Assembly (NCBI RefSeq): GCF_032854445.1
Contig: NC_088301.1
Location: 51,819,187-51,883,186, forward strand
Source: Liolophura sinensis
Lineage: Eukaryota; Mollusca; Polyplacophora; Chitonida; Chitonidae
Reading direction: 5' to 3'
DNA: 64,000 nt
The translations under genes and the position numbers were made by a program. Below the pieces are notes generated by a model. That model was given only the letters and a program-made list of their open reading frames with translations. It did not search any database and was not told the origin of the DNA. Below, piece after piece: positions 26,291 through 38,290 of the stretch; the stretch's first letter is position 1; each line of letters starts with the position of its first letter.

Positions 26291-29200
26291 GACTGGCTGC
26301 AGACTCCCAATCCTTGTTTGATGTTTATCCGTGTTGTAGTGTTGTTTTTTTCCCTACAATATTCAGTCCGTTTACTCATGTTTTCTCTCCGCAAACGCTA
26401 TTGTCTGACTGCCGCCAATATATTGCCGTTGACCCAGATCTTCAAATTTGGTACATCATGTGACCTTTATGCATGAGTGTGACGCGTCTATTTTACGTAA
26501 ATGGTACGGCTCACTGAGTGAAACATGTGCATGGGGCTGGTTTAATGTACATATAACTTTGTACAGATTGCGTCATTACAAATTTAAATTGTGATAGCCA
26601 TCCATTGTATTTCACAATACTACAAACGCAAATCACATTTATCCTCGTGATACCTTGAACATATAAATTATAATATATTTATTTGCTTACTTATAATAAG
26701 CATAAACACATATCTATCATGCTGTTATTGTTTTGTTTCTCAACATATGTTGAGAAATTAACATTGAATTGAAAATGTGAACTGAAGTGTTCCATTATTC
26801 CAACATTTGTTACCCAGTGTTATTGAATTTGATACAGAATATAACACGACCGCAAAGCATTTACACAAGCAAACCAAATAAAATTCAGTGTCAAACTATT
26901 GTTAATCTAATTTTGTGTGTTTCAATTATTATTTTTTCGTACGTAATTCAGACGTTTAAACAGTTGAACTCCCGACTTTTGTTTTGGTTTGGCTGATGCC
27001 AGAGGTTTCCAGCCCAGAGTTTGGGAAAACTTTTGGCCTGCCCGAACTCTCGCTGCCAGCAACGAGCGACCTCCCCGGCTCACTGTCAGTGTTTGTCGGT
27101 TTGACACCGTGCCTGTCTTACAGAAGCCCACCCTTATCACAGCGTCTAAGTTGAAAGCAGGACAATATAAAAGCAACCCTGCAGACGTTTTACTTTATAG
27201 TGCTATATTTTACACTCGGAATTGTTTTCGAGAAACAGACCTATTCTTTTATTATTCCATTGTAGTTGTAAAGCACGTCCGTAATATTTAGCATCGCATT
27301 TTAACACCCCTGTAAAACACATCATGGTTTCGTCCCGAATTAAATCACGCCCCTTTACAACGTTCTGTTGGACGAAAACAACGTGTCTGGGAAATTGGGG
27401 GCGTTTTTTGCTGTTAATCTATACCGCAATGGCGTTTTTGTTATAATTAGGAAAACATTTTGCTTTTACCAAGGTAATAGAATAAAAATAATGAACATTA
27501 TTTCTTAAATGGCAGCATCGCTTAAGCAGAAGAAGGTAAACGTGCAGTGATGTTAGTTGCACCTCTCTGTTAAACCTCACTGTCTAGAATTACTCAAAAT
27601 GCTGTATGGTCATAGCGTTTAATAAAAAATCACACGGAAACATATGCGCCATCTGCATGACCCTTTGCTAGATTTTCTTTCTACATAAAGATAATTTACA
27701 TTTTGAAAACGCATCCCTTTTGCCATTAAGACGACTCGAGAGAAGAATGTGACGAGCTACTGTACTATACCCTGCTGTCTCTTTTAAATTTAAGGAAGGT
27801 GGATAGGTTTCTAGTACCGCTTCGTCAATACGGGGATTGTTTAAGACCAAAACTAACGAAAAGTAAGTGAGTATTACAGTATTGAAAAGAGATGTTAAAG
27901 GACATTCAGGTTACTCACATGTGAAACACTACTTAGCTAAGCGTCATGTTAGACACTTGTGTACAACGTTTAGACTATGGAGGGTTTTCCCATGCAAATG
28001 ACAGCAAATTTCCATTTCTGAAACAATCTAAAAACACAAGTCCACAAAGGAATATATAAAAAAAAGTAAATAAAGACGGTAACGTATAAAAGAGAAAGTC
28101 ATCAGTTTTCAATGACGCACGGAAGACTGACGGTATTAAATAGGCTAACATAGTTACCTCAGACGCTTTTGGTTGCAAATGCGAGTAAACCATGCTGATG
28201 TAATGAACATGGATGTTTATACATGTTTTATAGCGATGCGATGCTGTGTGAAATGTCTAATCGTGTTACTGTGTAGACAGAGGAGAAAATTCAGAATGCG
28301 TATACAAGAACGATACACCAACAATCATTCTATTGCAGTTAAGGTGAATTACAGGTATGAATCTTTAGATTTATGTTTAATGTATATGCTAGACTGGTTT
28401 GCTCATTAATTTATGTGTTTGACCGAGTAAATGATTCGCACTACATGATCCCGGTGCTTCCAGGTTGTCGACCACAAATTCGCTCCCGCTACACCAGGAT
28501 TCGAACACATAATCATTTTGGTTAAACTAGATTTTTTTTTTAGATATTTTTTTCTAGTTTTAGAAAACTAGATTTTGGCATTTTTAATAACTGGTTTTAT
28601 TGGATATGTATTTATTTATTCACTTTCACGATAATGGTCAGTTTTATTGGCAGGGGAAACCGGATGATAACTCACTACAACTTTCCACTGATGTGTACTT
28701 GCAGCACCAAGTTTTATTTCCCAAAAACACCAAAACTTCCATGCTAGATATGCCGGACAACAGCAGGGGAGGTAAATTTTCCTTCATTCAATGAAAATAT
28801 ATGGATTATTATGGCTTAAAACCAATTCATATATAAATATGAAAACAGAAAATGTTAGATTAGAAACATTTTATTGAATGAGACAAAGGAGGAAAAGATA
28901 TACACCTGTTACAAAACTATTGGTATAACCGTTATGTATTATATGAATAAAGATATCCCTCAATAGAAATAGGACACTGAGATTCGATGTATACGTTATC
29001 TTTTGTTCGATATCTGTACACATAATCCATACTTCGTTATATACACAAGTAGGTGGAATAGCACAAACACAGCTACTCAGACTGAAATTAAAAGTTCAAC
29101 TCGGAATAAAACATCAACAATAAAGAATAGGAGAGCAACAATATAGTATGCAGTGCTTCAACGCCCACACATGGTTGTTCACCATCATGTCAACGTTACG

Positions 29201-30395
29201 TAAAACCACTTCGATTGTAGACTCCGAGTATACCTAATTTTTACACAAATGTATCAAACAGTCAAAGGCAAAAGCCGTATTATTGCAAGCGTTTATCACA
29301 GTACAAACCCGATGAACAGGTTTTCCTTTTCCTTCACCTATACTTGTACCAATGTACAAGACTTCCCAGTTTCAATGACGTGGGTATATTTTATCAATCC
29401 AGCAACATTGTTAAACACCCCATCCATTGCAGGGAACTTTTCGAAAACTATTCAGCTTCAGAGATTCTCAAGAAACACTTGATTAAAAACCCAAAGTGAA
29501 AACATGGCATCACTTTACAACGATAGAAAGATTGAAACTTAATAATCAATTTTAAAATACTTTGAAATATATCTGGTGTTGATAACACTATGAACTCAAG
29601 CAGGAGTTAACCCACTGCAAAGTGTAAACAATAATAGCAATGTAAAGTTCTAGGTATTATTCATGTTAAATGATACATGAGTAAATCCAGGTTTTGGAGG
29701 CTCGAATACGGTCGCAATAATTGATATCGAGTCTATTTCACTGGTCTATATGCAGCTGAGACAGTATTATTAGGCAACACATGATGCATCACAGAAGTAG
29801 TCTGCTATGGTAAATATCTGACTACTGCCTTATAATGTCAGAAAAAAATATACACTCCCATCGATAGAGTCAAAGGCAGGAAGCATGTACGCAAGGAAAC
29901 ACTACAAATACTAGAGATTTCAAAATAATATAAATGACTCTACTACACAAGAAAACGTTTTCAAGTCTTGTTACTTACCCATACAGTAAGTGCCATAGCA
30001 TTCTACACTCATACAAGTGCAAAAGCTGACAAAAATGTACACATTAATAAACCCCTGCTATGGTCATATGCATAAAACTGACAGGGATAATGGTGCATCG
30101 AGGAAATAAAACATATTACCTAATAGGCCCTGTGTAAAAGTACCAATGGTCTTTCTTTACAAGTATATTATCTATCTACCTACCTATAGACAAATAACGT
30201 AAAGAATTTCTGAAGTTCACACTTTTCTTTGTGTATTGTTGAAAAGGTTTGGACTCATTTTTTTAGCTTTCTTGGTTATATATTACGCACTTCATGACCG
30301 ATATGTTTTTTTTGTACACGCCAAGAAGCCTTGAAAAATATTTTCTGCTTTTTCCAGAATACAAGACCCAAATTTCCTCAAGCAAGGCTTCAAAT
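26291..30395. other. Gene-free stretch downstream of gene A
   Basis: No supported coding exon. 26990-27140 is GC-richer than its flanks (gccagaggtttccagccc..). A tRNA-like fragment on the - strand (T-arm tgttcgaatcctgg, about 28490-28506) looks like SINE debris. A small perfect palindrome (tctagtttt/aaaactaga) sits at 28552-28572. Confidence 0.35.
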
Positions 30396-30415
30396 TTCTG
30401 AAGATGGTCAGGCCA

Positions 30416-30421
30416 TTTATT
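30416..30421 (-). promoter_or_regulatory. poly(A) signal of gene A (candidate)
   Basis: AATAAA on the - strand, about 90 bases past the gene A stop codon, gives a compact 3'UTR ending near 30395-30400. Other AATAAA words lie further downstream, so a longer 3'UTR is possible. Confidence 0.45.
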
Positions 30422-30508
30422 TGTTTAATATGACCTGAATTAAACAGCGTTGCTTTTCATTTTGATAGGTTATATATTACGCATTTTAAGAAGTAGTTTT
30501 TGTGACAT

Positions 30509-30763
30509 CTAGCAGTCTTGGTCGGTTCTTTCCTTTGCTGTTTCTTCTGGTAAGGTAATGGACAGCCTGCGCAAGACAGGAACTTCTTCAGGATGATCAT
30601 CCGGGTCAAGAGAGTAGGTGGGCGGGAGAGTGGATTGGTCGATGGCCTCCTGATAGCTTGGTGGGAGCAAAGCCGGGTAGTCACCAGCAGATACCATGGT
30701 GGACACATCAAGGGGAATCTTTTTCTCTTCCTGGTTTAAGGGTACCACATAGGTCGGGTTGTC
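30509..30763 (-). CDS. Gene A exon: cytoplasmic tail
   Basis: Acceptor ttgtatag precedes GAC at 30763. The frame is phase 0 and ends at TAG (30509-30511). It encodes 84 residues: DNPTYVV at the start, two PPxY motifs (LPPSYQEA and LPPTYSLD), an acidic DPDDHPEE stretch and a basic RRLSITL segment that would suit a basophilic kinase. The junction with the previous exon gives NDGGLDNPTY without a frame change. Confidence 0.8.
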   Translation of the reverse strand, partial: DNPTYVVPLNQEEKKIPLDVSTMVSAGDYPALLPPSYQEAIDQSTLPPTYSLDPDDHPEEVPVLRRLSITLPEETAKERTDQDC

Positions 30764-31221
30764 CTATACAACAAGAGGAAGAGCTAAACTATTACTTATC
30801 CCATTTGATTACGGCTAACGCTTGATTACTTGTTAACATTAAACAATCGCTTCCATGAACAAGTAAAGTGAAAATGTTTAGTAGATCCCAGATTGGACAA
30901 AAAATGGAAGCCTGACTCATTTACAAATGGAGATTTTTTTAACCTTTATGATGAATTTTGGGAATACCAGTTAGGGCATATTCTCACTTTAGATTATTCC
31001 TGGGATACAGAAAATATCACATTGGCTAGTGTGAGAGATTAGGGTAAGCTGAATCTAGGGTAAGCTGAATTTCGGGCTCATTTATTCAGGTTTGATCAGA
31101 ACTGTAAGAGATAACCAAAGAAACCTCATTTCCACTGTCAGACAATCAGCTCTGATTCTTTATTGTCTTTTATTTCTTCTATACTATTTGAGTATAACAG
31201 TACACTTGTCAGATGTACAAG

Positions 31222-31296
<75 letters not shown>

Positions 31297-34200
31297 ACGG
31301 GCGGAAACGGATACAAGTAAATATTATAACTGTGACAAGAAACTTTCTGAATGAAGTGGAACACTCTAATACTGACCAGGCCACCATCGTTAAATCTCAT
31401 TCCTGATATATAGAGGTTCTGCTGGGCTTGTGCCAGAGAGCGTTGGCGTCTGTAAAATGCATAAATTCGCAGGCATATATAAATAAATACCAACAACTAC
31501 AAGCGAAATAACTTCGCCATACCGTCACAGATGGCAAAGAGTTGATACATGACCAGCTGATTTGATTAAGACTTACGTGTTTAAGCTTTTATAAATGACT
31601 TTTTCTTAAGCTTAATATGTCGTCCATTCCCAAGCCTGAACATAGGTGCTTGACACTTTTGAAAACATCCCATTTGGACAAACTGGTTACACCCATATTG
31701 TGCATGTTATATAATGGACAGGTTGTACTTGAATCAAATAACCTTGGTATGTACAACATAGGTGTTATCACTTTTTATCAGGCGGCCAAAGTGGTAAGAC
31801 CCATACAGCCTATATTATGTAATGCTGGACCAAAGACAGTGCATGTACAATATCGATCTTGCCACTTTCTATTAGGCAGCTAATTTTATTGACGATTACA
31901 ATTTTCACAACGCACTGTTTTTCAGACACTGTTATTGGACATTGGTATGTATTGACCAACCTTGCTAGGAGTTTCCTCTTTCGGTAATAGATGGCCATGA
32001 GAAGAATAAGCACAAGGCCAAGGACAAAGATTCCCACTGCTGAGCCTGTAAGCATGGCACCGGTACGGGCTGATAACGCGTTGTCGTTTTTGTGGTTTGA
32101 TGGTGTCGCTGAAAGTAAAAGATATCAGGTTATTTCTGAATTCAGTCGACACAAGATGAAAACTTACAGTAGTCGCACGTATACATAATAAGGATTTGAA
32201 TAATTCGCCAATGAGGAGAAGAAAACGTGTCTCGTATACGAGAAGTATAGCTTCTTCGATTGGATACTATAAAAATATGTGCTGAGACATGAATGCCGAC
32301 CATGCATACAGGAAAAACAACGGTAAAACTAATTTGAAAAACTTATTTAAGAGCCCATGAAAAACAAAAATGTTACGTCGTTTTTAGTTCCAAGAATTCG
32401 AACAAGTATCTAACCACCTTCCCTGTTCGTTCGGGTTATTTCTTTCGGCAAACCATTCTCACAATTTAACCCCGATATCCCGTAGCAAACCCTTAGGTCA
32501 ATGGGCATCCCCGGATGCATAGAAAAGTTGACTTCTTGAATCGTTCGACTAGGCGTACATGATGTATACTTACGCATATACCATCCGGATTCGTCTGGTA
32601 GCCTTGGTTCCTCCATGGCAGGAGCTGTAATAGTTTAAGAGTAACATTTATTGTTACTGTATATTGTATCGGTGATGTTAATTAAATTCCCATTGAACCT
32701 TAATAATACATCTTGTTTCGATGATTACTATACTATGCATGCATGAAAAAATATTTAAAGGAACTTGTTCTCCTGAAATTGGGTGTAGTGCGGTATGCTA
32801 GTGTTTTATTTACTAATACTGTATGCCCTCACCTTCACTAGTCTTCTGTGTGCTCATTTTTTGCCATTTCTCCCATTTCAGATCTGGAACATTTACAACA
32901 AACAACATTTACGCAAACGACATGTGTGTCATAGAACGTGTGGAAATGGCACTTAGTCAACAGCTAGGGCGTCTGGCATTTCCATTTCTAAATGCTTAAA
33001 GCCGTTTTATATTTCATTTTCAGTACATGGCAAAGATAACTTCACCATACTTCAAGTTAAATAACGAATGTTAACCATGACTGATTTCATATTCAACAGA
33101 TGATGAAAGCTTGAATGATGATGAATGCTTTAAGATACTAAAGAAAAAAAATTTATGGTGCTGCATACATATACATTTCCGACCAATAAAATAAGCTATA
33201 TAATGGTACATATATAATATGACATAATGTGATGTAATTGAGGTGAGGTACATTATATATTCTGCCACGTAACATTTTGTCAAAGTACAGTACACAACTA
33301 ACCGTTTTTCTTTCCTGGCCACTTTCCATGTCCGGGCCATTTATCGTGCTCAGGCCATTTCTCATGACCCTTCTTAGGGTGCTCCATTCCATGATGAGGC
33401 TCTGAAATAGAGCGCATAGCATTTCAGATCTGTTTTGAAGAAACTGTGCTACATCTAAAGAGTGTGTGACTGAAAGGAATTTATATATAAACCTTGTCCG
33501 ACAAAAAAGCGAAAACAAATCGTGTACTCTGGGGGGAACATGTTTACAAGCGCAAAACTGTATAAAGGTCTGTATATTTGAGAACCAGCTGGGCGATACA
33601 TCCTAAATGAATCGAGCAGAGGAGACTTTTGCCAACAGTTTGGCGTGTAATGCCACTGATCTTTGAGTTTGTTTCAGTCTGAAGGGAAGGAAGAGTGCAA
33701 TGATCAGGGTCATGCAAGACAAATGTAAACACATCTTAGGCAATCTATGGATTACTCTATGACGGGAGTAGTGCTAGATACACTCCTTCACAACTCTTTG
33801 TACATACAAGAAACACGCGTTCCTCTCAAGCCAATAGAAGCACCAGTAGCCCAGATTAAAAATTATTGACTGAGCGCTAAGCCAGAATCTGTTTATAACA
33901 GTTTTTGTATGTATTACATGCATTCTAGCGCAGGTCTATATTTATACATAGGAACACAAATGCCATTTACTCACTTCAGCGCGGAGATACAAAGCAATGT
34001 GTTTGCATGGAAACAGTTTGTAATGGGCGGTGAATGGAAATATGATAAAAAAAAAATCCAGAGTGTAAATTAATATAAACAGCCAGGGCGTCATTCTTGA
34101 TTAGAGTAACGGATTCCTATCAAGGAAATCCTGCATCCTCAAGGCTGTATAGTTTTGATCGACAAAACCCATATATGCATCTATTTGGAAAAATGTTAAT

Positions 34201-37200
34201 TTAGAATTGGCACTTTTATCTAAATCATGCAATATGACTTATTTCGTTGTGTCTTTTGGTTATAATTTTTGCTTTGAGGGTTTGATTGAGGGTTTGATTG
34301 AGGGTTTACAACGAAATCACTGTTCTCCATTTGAACAGTTCTTCTGGATTTTCTGGCAATACTGTATCCGTCGCTGCTGGGTATGGCAGCGAAATTTACC
34401 TTTACATGCATTTAAGACCGTGGCACCTAATATCTCGAACCCATCTATAGATTTATACATAACTTTTTTGCCATCAAAGCGGCTTTTAGCCACGCACTAT
34501 TTCTCACCTGTTCACGCAAAATATGCATTAGAACTTTGTGTGAGAATTGACCAGTCGATAAGATTATGAATATTAAATGTAGGGTCATATTACACCTACA
34601 CAAAAAAATTATTTTATCCAAAGTGGAAATTGTGTAAAATGTCTGGAATATTAACATCAGAAAGATTCTTTAGCTTAAAGCTTTGTACAAAAACTAGCAG
34701 ACTAGTATTCCGTCATATATGTACCTCTTTAGACTTAGAACTAATGCTTATATTTAGACTGTGCGGCCCAAAACAGGTTAGCTGGATTCAAAATACGTGC
34801 GTTATTATTTTTGTTCATAGTCCTACAACACCTTCATGAATATGTTAAGTATAATATACTTCCGAGAGCCGAAAACATTTTTTACATGACCTCGTTTGGT
34901 TATCGTAAGGTTTGATTCACGCATTGCTGATCATGGGTCGTTTGTCCCAGGCTACTATAAGATCCAGTTAGGTATGTTTGCGCTTGTAAAATGTGTTTCT
35001 TCTGGTGTGGCGAAGCATTGAATGAAACACAGTATGTATGTAGAGATACCTACAATATACTGCTGATGCACAGACAAGTTGAGCAGCCAGTCCATGGTCA
35101 CGCAAAATTCAACTGCTCTGTTTACTTCTCTCCGTCTGCGCCGAATGTTTTCTCTTACTGTTCCCGCTTGACGGGTAATGTTCTTCAATATACATGTGCT
35201 ATGCTAGATGTTCAAGGGTACGTCTAAAGAACAATTAATAATGACAGGTAATAGGTCTTGATAATCGGTATTAATGATTATTCCACGTGTATTCAAATCT
35301 AACCAAATTATCTGCAGATCTGAACTTAGCCATAGACAATGAAACAGCATGTTCTGATATATACTTAATTTAGTGGGCCGAATATCGAACTCAGGACACA
35401 AATAGGCACAACTAATGTAGACTTAGATCAAGATTGTGAAGAACGTGTTGCGTATGAGACATTTATTACACTGACAAAACCTGACAGAGAATTTATTTCA
35501 TAAATTCTGTTTTGTATTATTTAGTAAATTTCTTATTAAAATGGAGTTTTACATGAGTCACCCGAGTTTTTGACTTTGCCAATCCGGTCAGCTTAATGAG
35601 TGGCTTAACAAAGCGCTTATGCTACCATGACACCCTTCGAAGACACCAAGTCTGCTAAATAGCACAGTAGCAAAACCAGAAGGAGGCTGTTTTGAACATA
35701 CAACCTGGGATTTCTGGGTTTACAGTCTACGCTTCTACCAGTACACTAAAGGGAAATTCCCCAAAGCTCGGATAGTGCTTACATACTACCCTCCTACATA
35801 ATGTTAGGCACTGTTGGTCGCAAAGATGTCTGTACACCGTTAATGTAAATACATGTAGGCCTATATCACGTGCATGTGATGACGATGGTGACCATGGGTC
35901 TTGAAACCAACAGTTTCAAGGGGATAAGAATGCGAAGAAAACAAGAATGTCCAATACATTTTCCCTGGCTTGTACGCGGCTGGTATATTTTAGCATATCA
36001 CAAATCTTGCGAGTGAGACCAGGTGCCACACCCACGCACACGCCCTGATTCTACATGTATATGGAGTACACTATTAACAGGGAAACGTAACATGCAGATC
36101 GATATAAACTGCATGCTAGAGACTCGCTGCTGCGTGGCTTGAGTCCATGTAGTCCACTGCACACCTTTCTTCGACCAGGAAACTATATTGTTAGCACTGT
36201 TATCGCATGGCAAACCATGTCATGGCGTATAGCAAAATTTTAACGAAACCGTGCCCAACACTAAAATGCTTTCTATTCCTTTGACAGATACTTTCAGATA
36301 GTGGACTACGGTATACATAGTGTGTGTAAGTATGGGTGTATCAAGAAGAGGGCTTTGTTGTAGGCTTAACGTCACCTGGAGTTTATACCTACACGGGCGA
36401 GATATGTGTTTCGTTCGTTGATCCAAGGTTGCTAATTTTTGTGTGTATATATTATGGAAAATGTGAGGTTGTTCCTCATATAGTTTTTCCTTTGGCAAGG
36501 ACAGAAAACCCAGCTGTTCTGTAACACGGCTGGAGTCACGATACAGTTTACTCTGGGGTACCTTGTTGTCTACAGCCCATCCAAGGACAGCTTACAGGCT
36601 ATCGACCGGCGAGTGAAATTTGTTTTGTAATCATGGCCTATTTCATATACATGCACATACAATGGGTTGTGTGCATTCCTGAAGAGGTGAGGGGATACTC
36701 GGGTGTTTTTCGCGCACAAACATTACTCTCATGACATGCTGGTTAGCGTATCATCCTTATAGTGTCTTTGTGGTTTGCTTTTCAGTTCAATTATATGCTC
36801 ACAACCAACTCTGAGATGATGCAGTATAAAATTTTGGTGAAAATGTTTTGTTGCGGTTTAATGCCACATTGGCAAATATTTCAGATATATATCGTACCGA
36901 GGTGGCAAAAGAGGACACCGAACAAGCCAACTTCTTTGCACCATTACTTAAATCAAACGCACACAGTCTGCATGCAACTGCAACTTTATATAAAACATTT
37001 TCCACAAAGGATAAATGTATCATGACTAATTCAACTTTGATATGATTCTGCCATAAATAAACCTAATCAGCAGATGTTTCTACATTTAAGCGGTGTATCA
37101 GACAACGACAATTCAGGTCCTGTGCTCTAACAGTCACAGATGACTTACATAATAGCATACGGCCTGTCAGTTCAATACATGTAGGCCTACATGTACTTAC

Positions 37201-37543
37201 ACGCTTCTGGTAATATCTGGCAGATATGGCAAATAAGTACGAGTATACAAGTATTGTATGACTGCCAGATCATTAAATTCCCGCATTTATAATTTGTCTG
37301 TGACAAAAAAGATAAAGATCCAAATACAAGATAGTCAGGCACACCGTAAAAGAGGTCGTTCTGCAGGTAGCCATTTTTGTTACCTGTCTTACAGTCTACC
37401 GCTGAGCCCACTCTAACAAAACGATAACAGGTGAGTTGGATATTACCTCGATCTAACCGTCTAAAAGGTTTATGTTCATCGCTTTACCTTACCATGGTTG
37501 TGGTCGCCGTGTTTCCAGCTTTTCATCATCGTGTCAGGTGTAG
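30509..37543 (-). CDS. Gene A: single-pass membrane protein with PPxY tail (5' end not found)
   Basis: Seven exons join in one frame (726 bases after the first split codon, divisible by 3): 37493-37543, 33303-33401, 32833-32883, 32574-32624, 31961-32108, 31377-31449, 30509-30763. Intron phases run 1,1,1,1,1,2,0. The visible ectodomain is about 90 residues with no cysteine. It is rich in His, Lys, Trp and Pro, with KWP repeats. It is followed by a 20-residue membrane span (GSAVGIFVLGLVLILLMAIY) and a YRKRK stop-transfer. The cytoplasmic tail of about 115 residues has DNPTYVV, LPPSYQEA and LPPTYSLD. PPxY motifs are ligands for WW domains, including Nedd4-type ubiquitin ligases, so the protein may be ubiquitinated or sorted through them (inference). 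The signal peptide and any folded domain must lie further upstream (higher coordinates). I do not recognise the family. Confidence 0.72.
31225..31293. repeat. (AT)n microsatellite
   Basis: About 34 uninterrupted AT dinucleotides inside the last intron of gene A. The ORFs that read as Ile-Tyr strings here are artefacts of the repeat. Confidence 0.97.
31377..31449 (-). CDS. Gene A exon: juxtamembrane linker
   Basis: Acceptor gcattttacag, then 73 bases (1+72; phase 2 in, phase 0 out), then donor CTG|gtcagt. It encodes RRQRSLAQAQQNLYISGM and then RFNDGGL, continuing the basic stop-transfer region of the transmembrane exon. The 2-to-0 phase pattern recurs in the matching exons of genes B and C. 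Confidence 0.75.
31961..32108 (-). CDS. Gene A exon: transmembrane segment
   Basis: Acceptor ttttactttcag, then 148 bases (2+144+2; phase 1 in, phase 2 out), then donor GCAAG|gttggt. It encodes a short polar stalk (TPSNHKNDNALSARTGAM), the hydrophobic span and the YRKRKLLA anchor. The ORF beginning with ATG at 32055 is only the 3' part of this exon. Confidence 0.82.
32574..32624 (-). CDS. Gene A exon: 51-bp ectodomain exon
   Basis: Acceptor aaactattacag and a strong donor ATGC|gtaagtat bound exactly 51 bases, phase 1/1. It encodes PAMEEPRLPDESGWYM with split codons at both ends. Confidence 0.72.
32833..32883 (-). CDS. Gene A exon: 51-bp ectodomain exon
   Basis: Acceptor gtaaatgttccag and donor GAAG|gtgagg bound exactly 51 bases, phase 1/1. 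It encodes LKWEKWQKMSTQKTSE, continuing the KW-rich character of the preceding exon. Confidence 0.7.
33303..33401 (-). CDS. Gene A exon: KWP/His-rich ectodomain exon
   Basis: Acceptor gctctatttcag and donor AACG|gttagt bound 99 bases, phase 1/1. The 32 whole codons are rich in His, Lys, Trp and Pro. The core is HEKWPEHDKWPGHGKWPGKK, a KWP unit repeated every 5-6 residues. The density of His and acidic residues suggests metal or charge-dependent binding (inference only). Confidence 0.75.
34277..34309 (+). repeat. 12-bp tandem repeat
   Basis: The unit gagggtttgatt is repeated 2.7 times without error inside the gene A intron. Confidence 0.85.
35595..35765 (-). repeat. tRNA-Tyr-like SINE
   Basis: The - strand reads TAGTGTACTGGTAGAAGCGT (A box), gactgtaaaccc (anticodon loop with GTA) and gttcaaaac (B box), spaced as in a tRNA-Tyr. 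A non-tRNA body containing ggtgtcttcgaagggtgtca follows on the - strand (lower coordinates). The T-arm stem is degenerate, so this is a SINE head and not a tRNA gene. Confidence 0.5.
37493..37543 (-). CDS. Gene A exon: most 5' exon found, upstream border uncertain
   Basis: Donor CATG|gtaagg is strong. With the acceptor at acccaag (37544) the exon is 51 bases, phase 1/1, the same size as two other exons. It encodes TPDTMMKSWKHGDHNH, and its split codon joins correctly to the next exon (GAG). That acceptor lacks a pyrimidine tract. The frame is open further upstream to about 37667, including a CSCQSGF stretch, and a separate donor gtgagt sits at 37615. The exon may therefore be longer, or a further exon may lie at about 37616-37670. 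Confidence 0.5.
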
Positions 37544-38244
37544 CTTGGGTCCGTTGTTTGAAGCCTGATTGGCACGAACATGTAATCAACAACACGTTCT
37601 TCGAGCTTGGACTCACCTGTAAACACACAGGCCTCGCTATCGATAGTCTCGACAGTGAGGGTCTTTTGGAGCTAAATCAGCGGGAGGGATCAGCAGGCAT
37701 TGCACGAGGTCTTCACATGATTGCGGTAGAACAAGTCTTCTGTGTAGAGGCATACACCAGTTGATATGAATAGATTATTAATATGTGTAAAAAGCCTTTC
37801 TTCGCCTCATAACATGCATGTATATTTCCTAGGTCTGCAATGGCATTAATGCCTTGTACCGATTTATTATTTCGAGAAAGGTTAATGTGCCGTGTTATTT
37901 ATGCACGCGCAATGTTAAACCTAGGTTTTCCGACATGTTCAGATAACCCCTTTTAAGATAGAAGTGCTAAAATATCTAAGGCATAGTTTCATGTGAGGCA
38001 CAGCAGTACAGTCTGTAGCGTTTGAATAATATAAATCAAATTATACTAGTTCTTTTTCTCGATTTCTCTTCTGCTCAACTTGAGTGAAACAACTAGAGCG
38101 CGTCTCGTGTTCTGTCACGTGGCAGTCGGATAAACAGTAAATCATTTAAAATACAACCAGAAAATCGGTTAACCTATCAGCTTGGCTGGAATTCATGACG
38201 TATGTGAGAATATTAATTGACTGTGTGTATGTTACTACCTTAAT

Positions 38245-38290
38245 ACAGAGGACGGCGATAAACATCAATCAAATAAACAAATAATACATG
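38245..38290 (+). repeat. SINE family 1 tail fragment
   Basis: Only the 3' end is left: ggacggcgataaacatcaat followed by caaataaacaaataa, matching the tails of better copies. Confidence 0.45.

Larger units (their letters stand above)
33402..37492 (-). other. Long intron of gene A
   Basis: About 4.1 kb between the first two visible exons. It holds a tRNA-derived SINE (35595-35765) and a 12-bp tandem repeat (gagggtttgatt, 34277-34309). A piece with good splice borders at about 37194-37293 is open only in a phase that does not fit the chain. Further small exons could be hidden here. Confidence 0.5.

Noticed and set aside
31184-31496. Three ORFs with Ile-Tyr strings
   Set aside because: Caused by the (AT)n repeat. 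The only real coding part is the gene A linker exon at 31377-31449.
37194-37293. Possible exon with strong acceptor (ttttttgtcacag) and donor (gtaagtac) in gene A's intron
   Set aside because: Open only in a phase (0 in, 1 out) that gives a stop when joined to the neighbouring gene A exons. Kept as a possible decoy or alternative exon.
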